A DNA stretch of 5,760 nt from Bacteroidota bacterium (lineage in GTDB: Bacteria; Bacteroidota; Bacteroidia; Bacteroidales; UBA1556). The DNA is taken from assembly GCA_003648395.1 (NCBI GenBank), contig QMPB01000335.1, positions 1-5,760 on the forward strand. Reading direction: 5' to 3'. Every line of letters starts with the position of its first letter. The first letter of the stretch is position 1. The notes under the pieces were generated by a model that had not been told where the DNA came from, searched no databases, and saw only the letters and a program-made list of their open reading frames with translations. Shown piece after piece: positions 1 through 5,569 of this stretch. The position numbers and the translations under genes were made by a program.

Positions 1-285
1 TTCGCATACATTAATTGCAAAGGTATCAGTCGTTATTATATTATTATATGTAGGACTAATTACTTCAAGAATAATATTTCCCGTATCAGCTAAAGTCAGC
101 AAATAGTTGAAATTATATCCACTGCCTATTGAGTAAGATGTATCAGTATTCTCTAATGTCCATTCGTATGTTAAGCCTAATGAAGTAGTAGCATTTCCAC
201 TTATTGAAACACTATTACCTTCTTCAAACACAGATCCACTAGCATGATTTTGCCCATTGTAATTTACTGTTATATCAGCAGGATT
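1..285 (-). other. PKD/Ig-like domain, start of the C-terminal region (residues 1757-1851+)
   Basis: After the sixth unit the pattern changes. The segment contains GNSVSISGNA (1779-1788), then TYEWTL (1795-1800) with a central Trp, and a late DTGNIILEV (1823-1831) followed by INVCE at the edge. This order (V-x-I/F-x-G, then Y-x-W, then D-x-G-x-x-x-L-x-V) is the usual layout of PKD and related Ig-like modules. No repeat of the D-L-S-x-Y block appears. What follows is outside the window, so whether this precedes a sorting domain or more modules is unknown. Confidence 0.6.
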
Positions 286-3200
286 GCCACCTAATACTTG
301 TATATTATTATATTGAATACTAAACAATCCATTAGAATTGCCTTTTATCCCTCTAAACTTAAACAGTACATTCTGACCATTATACGAGCTCAAATCAGCA
401 GTAATCATAGAAGATGCTCCAAACTCAGTAGTAGTAACATCCATATACCATACAGTAGTCCAATTAGTTCCACAATCAGAAGAAACTAATACTTCTGCAT
501 ATTCATTATTAGTAATATGACCTTCTCCGATACTATTACTTACATTATAACCAAAGAATAAAAAGCTATTACTATTTGTAATCTCAATTTTTGGAGAAAT
601 ACTATAAGCTGTATCACCTTGATTCAGTCCATTTGCATATAGTGAGGATCCTGATTTACTCATATTTCCATTTTCATCATATTTCCAATAGTAGGTTTCG
701 TTAAAATGACTTCCAACAAAAGCAGTATAAGGTAATGGATACTCTTGTTGAGTTGTTACACTATAGCCAATAGTATTATTAGAAGCTACAGCATCATTGT
801 CAACAGTAATAGTTGCAGTCATATTTACTAGACCAGGGGTCTCAGTATCGATAGTTCCGTTAATGTTTACCGCTGCTTTTGCTCCTGGTAATATAGAGCC
901 ATAATAAGTTCCTGTTAGAGTACCAGTAGCTTTTCCAGTATATGCAATAGAAACATTGATTGTATCAACAGTTGTACTACCTGTGTTTTTAACTACAACT
1001 AAAAGATTATCAGTTGCATCGCCACAAGTAATATATCGCTCTGCGTAATTATATATAGAATTGTTAGGATTATAGTTAGCTAAAACAAATTTATCAGTTT
1101 CAGTTACTATTCCAAGTACTTCTACATCAGTAGTTACAATACTAAAGTTGTCTACATATACATAATAAGATCCATCATTTATATTTACAAATTCAATTGC
1201 AACCTGAATATCCTGACCGCTAAAAGCTGCCAAAGACATTTCTGCTGAACTACCTGGGATAGAACTTTGATTATTTGAATTTGTTACCGACCCTATTAAA
1301 CTATATGTGCTTCCACAATCAGTTGAAACCAATACATTTATAGAATCTCCCAAAGCAAAAGTGCCTGAACTAAGATTATATGTGAATTCAAGTAAGCTAT
1401 TTGGTGCAATAGATTCAATTTTAGGACTAAAAGCTAAAGTGTTTCTATTTACTTTTACTTCATTTGAGTAAATAGCGCTATTGCTGTATCTTGCTCCGTT
1501 AAACTTCCAACCATCAGCATTTCCGCTAAAGTAAGTAAAGTAATTATAATCTTCTGTTTCCCAAATTCTAAAGTTAGAATTATCTGTGTCAAATGATTCA
1601 CTACTCATGAATATTTCTGTTTCAGTATAATAACGATCAGCTAATTGAGAATCAAAAGTTCCAATAATAATTGTGTCAGTGCTTCCTGCCTCTAATAGCC
1701 CATTATATATATATTCTAATGTATCGATATAAGTACCACTATTATTACTTTTAATATAAGTTACAATATTGTAGTTAGTAATATCAACAAGCGATGGATT
1801 TGATATTATTGCAATTATAGGTTCATTCATATTACCACATATCTCATCTTCAAAATACACAGAATTGATTGCTATACTTGCCATTGGTGCTGGTCTAAGG
1901 TTAATATTATTAAACCATACATCAAGTTTACCAATAGTACTAAGCTTTTCAGTCCATATTCTTACTGAAATTTGAGATCCAATATAGTTGTCAAGCGCAT
2001 AGATAAATGTAGTATCACCATTTTGAGATGGAATGTAATTTGTTGAGGTAAAAGTGGCAACAGTTGAATATGTAGCTCCACAATCATCAGATATTTGAAT
2101 CATTAATTTATCATTTGTCCTAAATAGTCCATTCAAATAGTTGCCAGCTTGGTCAAAATTTCCAACACTAAATTGTATTTCTAATTCGTCATTTGCTTGT
2201 ATTATACCAACTTTTTGTGTTGTAACATAAGCTGTATCTCCATTATCTAGCTTAGGTGTTTTTAATTTGTTACCTGAGCTAGTCCATGAAGCACTATTTG
2301 CCTCACTAATAAAATACTGCCAATCTGATGGCATATAACTTCCATCGAAATAATATGGCATTGTATGTAAAGCCTGTGTTTGAAGAGTTACAGTGCCAAA
2401 ACTATTGTCATTATTAGGGTTAATATCATCAGTTAGATATGTATATGCAAATACACTATAATTACCTGATTGCTCTGTATTAAAACCACTCATTATAAGT
2501 GTATCAACTCCGCCTCCTTGCATAACTCCAGTTTGAGCATCAATAAAAGTAGTGTCTGTACCAAATATAATATTCAATTTTACAGGAACATTATCAATTG
2601 TACCACTACCATAATTTTTAACTATTATCATAGCACTATCATTTGTAGTACCACAAACTGAAATATTATTTTGGTGTTGAGGAAATGCTACTGTTTGAAC
2701 ACCTGCATCACCTGTTGTTACAACTTGGAAATCATCTATATAGATGACGTTGTATCCTGTTACATTTTGTTTTATAAATTCTATTTTTACACGCAAATCC
2801 TGACCTTGATATGCTGTAAGGTCAATATTTGTTATGTACTGCCAAGTAAAAGAATATGCAACATCATCGTGATTAATATTATATACTTCAGTCCAATTAT
2901 CGCCGCAATCATTAGAAAGATATACTTTAATTGTATCTCCATCTCTTAAATAAGTCCCAGCAATTCCAGCATCTACTGCATATTTAAAAGTAAGGTATGA
3001 GCCCGCTGTAATATCTCCAAACTTTGGTGATATAAGCGATGCTGAATTATTATAATATATGTTATTAGAATATAAATTACTTCCGTTTGTATTAAAATTA
3101 ATATTTGACCATTCATTACTAAAATTATTACCTGAGAAATACTCAAGGTATGGTAAGGTTTTCTTATCATTTACTGTATATATTGCATTGTGAGAGTCGT

Positions 3201-5553
3201 TTGAAGGGTTATTTTCAAATAAAGCATCAGTATAAGCAGTAACATTATAGTTGCCTTGTGCAGACATATCATATAATGTATCTAACATTATCCATTGGTT
3301 TGAATAAGCAAATAGAGTGTCAATCATCATTAAATGTTTGCTCTCTGCTCCATTTTCAGGGGTATATTCAAAGTAGAATGGAACATTATATGAATCGAAA
3401 CGACTATGGTTTGAAACGTAAACTTGGAATTGGTTTGCATCATCACCACACCATGAATCTATTGAAGAAGAAATATTTGATACTTCAATATCAACTTCAG
3501 GTCTGCCTATATATAAATTATCAATATATAGTTGAACCATTTTTGTGGAGTCATTTCCTAAGCCGTTTTTCATTTCAAACCTAACAACTATATCTTTACC
3601 TATATAATTTGATAAATCAATCTCAGGGAATTTTTGATAGTAATATGCAGATGTATAATCACTTGAATCAAAAGTAGCTACTTTATCATAAGTTCCATAT
3701 ACATCTTCTGCTATGTAAACATTAACAATATCATCTCCTCCCATAAAATAGCCAGATTGATTTAAATCATTCTGACTATAAATTTTATAGTTGAAGTATA
3801 ACTTTGCACTATCTGTAATTTCTCCAATTCTAAATGAAGTAATTGCAGAAGAATCTCCTCTATAATTGAAATATGTTGTTAATTCGTTGACATTAATATT
3901 AAATCGATGACTATCCCATGCATAATTATTAAAATTATCTTGAATATCAATAATTAATGGTGTTGGATTTACAATTGAGATATTGTCAGAATGAACATCA
4001 TTGGTGCTATCTTCATCATGAATTGCATTAACAGTTGCAATAACTTCATAATTACCAGCATTAAGTGCATTTATAGTCCCCACATCAACCCATTGATACT
4101 CTCCTTTTGATAATTCAGGGGCATAAGTCGTTGAGAATGTAGTATCAATTGCACCATATACTCTAACTGTTATATCAGTATTTGATTGCGGCACATTTCC
4201 ATTATTTCTAATCTGTACTCTTATTGGGTACTGACCAGATCCACAATTACTAATGTTTGGAAATTCAATATCGCTTACTCTGAAGTCATAATAGTAAGGA
4301 ACTATACTAATCGAACTAATATCAAAATGAGGGTGTGAACTACTATGTATTTCTGTTCTAAACTGGACTCTAATATTATTGCCAACATATGAAGATAAAT
4401 CGATTGGAATAAAACTATTTACATTATTATAACCATAATAACCATTATGTAAAGTGTCAACATTAACATAGTTGCCCCCTTGCATTGCTACTTGAACAAA
4501 TACAGTATCATCTGTAGCTAGATATGATTGCGTGGCATTATAAAAGAACAGAAGTTCATCAGTTGTAATATTAAATGCTGGAGTTATTAAACTATCAATT
4601 TGGGGCGATTGAAACACTTGACGGATTCTAGAGCTCTGATAATGAAATCCATTTCCAACATTCCACCATAAATAATCTGTATGTATAGATTCTTGATAAG
4701 GTGAACTAAATGGAGCTTGTTCGATAGTTTCTATTAATGTATCATTATCAATATTGGGCATTGTTGAACTCAAAATAGCCGTAATCTCATAGTCCCCACC
4801 TTGTGTAAAATCTACATTATGTATGTACTTCGTTATATATGTGCCTCCAAGTATTGAATCACTTGGATTTATTGAATAATTATATATATAACCATTTGGC
4901 TGTTTAACTGCTACATTAAGTGCATAATTAGTAATTGTATAAGCAAATGAATTAATTATTTTTATTCCTATAGAATCATTTACGGTGGCATAGTTATTAA
5001 AATCATCATGTATTATATCATAAATTTGAAAAGTACTTCCAATAATATCTACAGTATAATCTTCAACTTCTCCATAATTAGATACACCACATGGGGAATT
5101 ATAATTTGTATTTGTACTATAAGCATTTCTAATTCTCATTCTATGACTACCCTCATTTGAATTTATTGGAATTGAAATAGTAAAGTATTCTGTTACAGTA
5201 CTTCCACCAGTTGAACTGACAATAAGCTCACCAGCATCATAAAAATCACCATCATCATTAAAATCTATCCAAACATATAATGAATTACTCCAAACACCAG
5301 CATATCCTATTGTTAATGTGTAATTCACACCTTTTGACAGTTGTGTTGATAAATTCGTAAAATCAGTGTAGCCATTAAGACCAACACCTGATGCATTATC
5401 TATACTGCCTATTTTGACAGAAGCAATAGATTCATCTGTAGTGGTGCTTGATCCTGCAGTGCAATACTGCCCAATCGCATTCTGGCTCATAAAAAATAAG
5501 CTTAAAAACAGAATGGATATTATTTTTGTTTTGTATAAATATTTCATTTTCAT
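1..5553 (-). CDS. Giant secreted multidomain surface protein (GEVED, CARDB-like and anchor-J-like repeats), 3' end outside window
   Basis: Reading the complement from 5553 down to 1 gives 1851 codons with no stop. The start ATG at 5553 directly follows an in-frame TAA, so no longer N-terminus is possible; a second ATG two codons later (5547) is the only close alternative. Residues 1-28 look like a Sec signal peptide. A GEVED domain (29-171) is followed by six alternating pairs of a CARDB-like sandwich and a cleaved-adhesin or choice-of-anchor J-like jelly roll (172-1756), then a PKD/Ig-like domain still running at the edge. No catalytic motif is visible, and no membrane segment besides the signal peptide. 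The sequence is rich in Asn, Thr, Ser, Tyr, Asp and Ile and poor in Lys and Arg, as is common in exported beta-sandwich proteins. Such proteins in Bacteroidota are usually surface or secreted adhesins or binding scaffolds; that role is inferred. A type IX sorting domain would be expected beyond position 1 but cannot be seen. The reading frame is very secure; the ligand or substrate is unknown. Confidence 0.95.
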   Translation of the reverse strand, partial: MKMKYLYKTKIISILFLSLFFMSQNAIGQYCTAGSSTTTDESIASVKIGSIDNASGVGLNGYTDFTNLSTQLSKGVNYTLTIGYAGVWSNSLYVWIDFNDDGDFYDAGELIVSSTGGSTVTEYFTISIPINSNEGSHRMRIRNAYSTNTNYNSPCGVSNYGEVEDYTVDIIGSTFQIYDIIHDDFNNYATVNDSIGIKIINSFAYTITNYALNVAVKQPNGYIYNYSINPSDSILGGTYITKYIHNVDFTQGGDYEITAILSSTMPNIDNDTLIETIEQAPFSSPYQESIHTDYLWWNVGNGFHYQSSRIRQVFQSPQIDSLITPAFNITTDELLFFYNATQSYLATDDTVFVQVAMQGGNYVNVDTLHNGYYGYNNVNSFIPIDLSSYVGNNIRVQFRTEIHSSSHPHFDISSISIVPYYYDFRVSDIEFPNISNCGSGQYPIRVQIRNNGNVPQSNTDITVRVYGAIDTTFSTTYAPELSKGEYQWVDVGTINALNAGNYEVIATVNAIHDEDSTNDVHSDNISIVNPTPLIIDIQDNFNNYAWDSHRFNINVNELTTYFNYRGDSSAITSFRIGEITDSAKLYFNYKIYSQNDLNQSGYFMGGDDIVNVYIAEDVYGTYDKVATFDSSDYTSAYYYQKFPEIDLSNYIGKDIVVRFEMKNGLGNDSTKMVQLYIDNLYIGRPEVDIEVSNISSSIDSWCGDDANQFQVYVSNHSRFDSYNVPFYFEYTPENGAESKHLMMIDTLFAYSNQWIMLDTLYDMSAQGNYNVTAYTDALFENNPSNDSHNAIYTVNDKKTLPYLEYFSGNNFSNEWSNINFNTNGSNLYSNNIYYNNSASLISPKFGDITAGSYLTFKYAVDAGIAGTYLRDGDTIKVYLSNDCGDNWTEVYNINHDDVAYSFTWQYITNIDLTAYQGQDLRVKIEFIKQNVTGYNVIYIDDFQVVTTGDAGVQTVAFPQHQNNISVCGTTNDSAMIIVKNYGSGTIDNVPVKLNIIFGTDTTFIDAQTGVMQGGGVDTLIMSGFNTEQSGNYSVFAYTYLTDDINPNNDNSFGTVTLQTQALHTMPYYFDGSYMPSDWQYFISEANSASWTSSGNKLKTPKLDNGDTAYVTTQKVGIIQANDELEIQFSVGNFDQAGNYLNGLFRTNDKLMIQISDDCGATYSTVATFTSTNYIPSQNGDTTFIYALDNYIGSQISVRIWTEKLSTIGKLDVWFNNINLRPAPMASIAINSVYFEDEICGNMNEPIIAIISNPSLVDITNYNIVTYIKSNNSGTYIDTLEYIYNGLLEAGSTDTIIIGTFDSQLADRYYTETEIFMSSESFDTDNSNFRIWETEDYNYFTYFSGNADGWKFNGARYSNSAIYSNEVKVNRNTLAFSPKIESIAPNSLLEFTYNLSSGTFALGDSINVLVSTDCGSTYSLIGSVTNSNNQSSIPGSSAEMSLAAFSGQDIQVAIEFVNINDGSYYVYVDNFSIVTTDVEVLGIVTETDKFVLANYNPNNSIYNYAERYITCGDATDNLLVVVKNTGSTTVDTINVSIAYTGKATGTLTGTYYGSILPGAKAAVNINGTIDTETPGLVNMTATITVDNDAVASNNTIGYSVTTQQEYPLPYTAFVGSHFNETYYWKYDENGNMSKSGSSLYANGLNQGDTAYSISPKIEITNSNSFLFFGYNVSNSIGEGHITNNEYAEVLVSSDCGTNWTTVWYMDVTTTEFGASSMITADLSSYNGQNVLFKFRGIKGNSNGLFSIQYNNIQVLGGNPADITVNYNGQNHASGSVFEEGNSVSISGNATTSLGLTYEWTLENTDTSYSIGSGYNFNYLLTLADTGNIILEVISPTYNNIITTDTFAINVCE
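286..738 (-). other. Unit 6 anchor-J-like jelly roll (residues 1606-1756)
   Basis: The order is PLPYTAF (1606-1612), Trp1623, GDTAYSISPKIE (1646-1657), FLFFGYNV (1664-1671), SSDCGTNW (1691-1698), DLSSYNGQNVLFKF (1720-1733) and the closing QYNNIQV (1747-1753). It shares a 12-base identical stretch with unit 4 at the GDTAY site (604-615 and 2227-2238), the most notable local DNA match I found between units. Confidence 0.82.
739..1116 (-). other. Unit 6 CARDB-like sandwich (residues 1480-1605)
   Basis: It contains TCGD (1509-1512), LLVVVKNTGSTTVDTINVSI (1517-1536) with the N-x-G turn, the SILPG segment (1553-1557) typical of CARDB-like and related Ig modules, and the loop VDNDAVASNN (1584-1593). 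It is among the clearest copies and slightly longer than the others. Confidence 0.83.
1117..1548 (-). other. Unit 5 anchor-J-like jelly roll (residues 1336-1479)
   Basis: The start YFTYFSGNADGW (1338-1349) parallels unit 3. It is followed by SPKIE (1376-1380), SLLEFTYNL (1386-1394), GDSINVLVSTDCGSTY (1402-1417), SLAAFSGQDIQVAI (1440-1453) and YVDNFSIV (1466-1473). All family landmarks are present. The shared YFSGN in units 3 and 5 is written with different codons in each, showing that the duplication is not recent. Confidence 0.84.
1549..1881 (-). other. Unit 5 CARDB-like sandwich (residues 1225-1335)
   Basis: The Cys-Gly pair is at 1239-1240 (EICGNM). It is followed by PIIAIISNPS (1245-1254), a turn-bearing strand pair, and the loop SFDTDNSN (1320-1327). 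The GNY strand of other copies has become ADRYYTETEI (1305-1314), so this copy is more diverged in its last third. Confidence 0.72.
1882..2364 (-). other. Unit 4 anchor-J-like jelly roll (residues 1064-1224)
   Basis: The module starts TMPYYFDGS (1064-1072), then has Trp1078, a G-D-T-A-Y segment (1105-1109) also present in unit 6, ELEIQFSVG (1123-1131), SDDCGATY (1155-1162) and ALDNYIGSQISVRI (1186-1199). The closing strand reads VWFNNINL (1212-1219), with Asn-Asn where others have Asp-Asn. This is among the longest jelly-roll copies. Confidence 0.78.
2365..2712 (-). other. Unit 4 CARDB-like sandwich (residues 948-1063)
   Basis: Motifs occur in the expected order: SVCG (965-968), IIVKNYGSG (976-984) with the N-x-G turn, NVPVKLNI (988-995), SGNYSVFAYT (1029-1038) and the acidic loop DDINPNNDNS (1042-1051). 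It is a clear, canonical copy of the module. Confidence 0.82.
2713..3159 (-). other. Unit 3 anchor-J-like jelly roll (residues 799-947)
   Basis: This is the most canonical copy. It opens with TLPYLEYFSGN (799-809), close to the LPY-x-E-x-F start of the choice-of-anchor J family, then has Trp815, SPKF (842-845), GDTIKVYLSNDCGDNW (872-887), DLTAYQGQDLRVKI (911-924) and the closing YIDD (938-941). The D-C-G-x-x-W segment corresponds to the D-G-G-x-x-W turn usual in this family, with Cys in place of the first Gly. Confidence 0.85.
3160..3492 (-). other. Unit 3 CARDB-like sandwich (residues 688-798)
   Basis: The Cys-Gly pair is at 702-703 (SWCGDD). It is followed by FQVYVSNHS (709-717), QGNYNVTAYT (766-775) and the loop FENNPSNDS (779-787). 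The usual N-x-G turn is replaced by N-H-S, a mild divergence from the other copies. Confidence 0.74.
3493..3966 (-). other. Unit 2 anchor-J-like jelly roll (residues 530-687)
   Basis: The module has Trp546, a strand AKLYFNYKI (583-591), the block DLSNYIGKDIVVRF (646-659) and the closing YIDN (676-679). The Asp-Cys-Gly site of later units is replaced by D-V-Y-G (617-620), so the cysteine is absent although the flanking Thr-Tyr and beta-strand remain. It is one of the longer copies, with extra residues around 592-607. Confidence 0.78.
3967..4290 (-). other. Unit 2 CARDB-like sandwich (residues 422-529)
   Basis: It shows the characteristic order of this module: NCG at 436-438, the strand IRVQIRNNGN (444-453) with the N-x-G turn, AGNYEVIATV (499-508) and the acidic loop HDEDSTND (512-519). 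This pattern (CG, then V-x-V-x-N-x-G, then GxYxVxA, then a D/N loop) is the common form of CARDB-like modules in secreted Bacteroidota proteins. Confidence 0.78.
4291..4713 (-). other. Unit 1 anchor-J-like jelly roll (residues 281-421)
   Basis: The module starts with a SPY segment (283-285), then a double Trp at 296-297, an ITP at 323-325 (the conserved S/T-P strand start of the family), the strand ELLFFYN (333-339) and the block DLSSYVGNNIRVQF (385-398). The position filled by Asp-Cys-Gly in units 3-6 reads MQGGNY here, so the Cys is missing. The closing D-N strand is degraded to FDISSISI. Confidence 0.7.
4714..5040 (-). other. Unit 1 CARDB-like sandwich (residues 172-280), divergent
   Basis: This is the first and least typical of the six CARDB-like modules. 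It keeps the G-D-Y-E-I-T-A-I strand (253-260), equivalent to the GNY-x-V-x-A strand of later copies, and the acidic Asn-rich loop MPNIDND (265-271) before the final strand. It lacks the Cys-Gly pair found in all five later copies. CARDB domains are Ig-like adhesion or spacer modules. Assignment rests on position and these two motifs. Confidence 0.6.
5041..5469 (-). other. GEVED domain (residues 29-171)
   Basis: The domain carries the hallmark GEVEDYTV at residues 161-168 and the upstream block WIDFNDDGDF at 95-104, followed by a Gly-Glu (108-109). This D/N-rich segment is typical of the family and looks suited to calcium binding, though that is inference. The opening YCTAGSSTTTDESI and the GYTDFTNLST stretch (61-70) also match the family's usual N-terminal part. 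Cys31 and Cys155 are the only cysteines here and could form a disulfide. GEVED domains occur in secreted Bacteroidota proteins, often near the N-terminus or beside enzymes and adhesin modules; their exact role is poorly known. Confidence 0.9.
5470..5553 (-). other. Sec signal peptide of the giant protein (residues 1-28)
   Basis: The N-terminus has a lysine-rich start (MKMKYLYKTK), a hydrophobic core (IISILFLSLFFM, residues 11-22) and a polar end. Ala26-Ile-Gly28 fits a signal peptidase I site before Gln29. The mature start QYCTAGS closely resembles the beginning of many GEVED-domain proteins. There is no lipobox with a Cys at +1, since Cys31 lies beyond the predicted cut, so a lipoprotein is unlikely. 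The exact cleavage site is inferred by eye. Confidence 0.88.
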
Positions 5554-5569
5554 TTAATTTTTAAGATTA
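5554..5569 (-). promoter_or_regulatory. Short A/T-rich intergenic leader and translation start region
   Basis: Only 16 bases separate the stop codon of the upstream gene (5570-5572) from the ATG at 5553. On the coding strand the bases just before the start read AAAAATTAA, with no purine-rich Shine-Dalgarno sequence. This is the A-rich type of start usual in Bacteroidota. The gap is too short for a promoter plus leader and contains no hairpin, so the large gene is most likely read from a promoter upstream of the neighbouring gene or inside it. Co-transcription is inferred from spacing only. Confidence 0.65.

Larger units (their letters stand above)
286..5040 (-). repeat. Six tandem protein repeats of a CARDB-like plus jelly-roll unit (residues 172-1756)
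   Basis: Six copies of a two-domain unit follow one another, detectable in the translation rather than as DNA identity. Every jelly-roll half contains a 14-residue block of the form D-L-S-x-Y-x-G-x-D-I-x-V-x-F, starting at residues 385, 646, 911, 1186, 1440 and 1720 (spacing 261, 265, 275, 254, 280). Near the start of each is an anchoring Trp at 297, 546, 815, 1078, 1349 and 1623. In the CARDB-like halves of units 2-6 a Cys-Gly pair recurs at 437, 702, 967, 1239 and 1510 (spacing 265, 265, 272, 271). Equivalent residues use different synonymous codons, so the duplications are old. Unit boundaries are placed by eye and may shift by about ten residues. Confidence 0.87.

Noticed and set aside
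298..489. A 63-codon + strand open frame at 298-489
   Set aside because: It is antisense to the sixth jelly-roll domain, with a Ser/Ile-rich translation lacking any recognisable pattern.
2973..3170. A 65-codon minus-strand open frame at 2973-3170
   Set aside because: It overlaps unit 3 in a different frame from the large gene, which is continuous and domain-rich through this stretch. There is no independent evidence of a start or function.
2470..3584. Open frames on the + strand at 2470-2661, 2671-2949 and 3258-3584
   Set aside because: All lie antisense to the continuous large reading frame, have low-complexity translations without domain features, and match the shadow expected opposite an A/T-rich gene whose codons avoid tta, cta and tca on that strand.
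286..5040. Recent tandem DNA duplication, CRISPR array or mobile element
   Set aside because: The periodicity exists at the protein level only. Equivalent motifs use different codons, there are no short direct repeats with spacers, no terminal inverted repeats and no transposase.
1..5553. Possible frameshifts or fusion of several genes
   Set aside because: I read the frame triplet by triplet from 5553 to 1 and found no stop, and the repeat motifs stay in the same frame throughout, so a single intact gene is the simplest reading.
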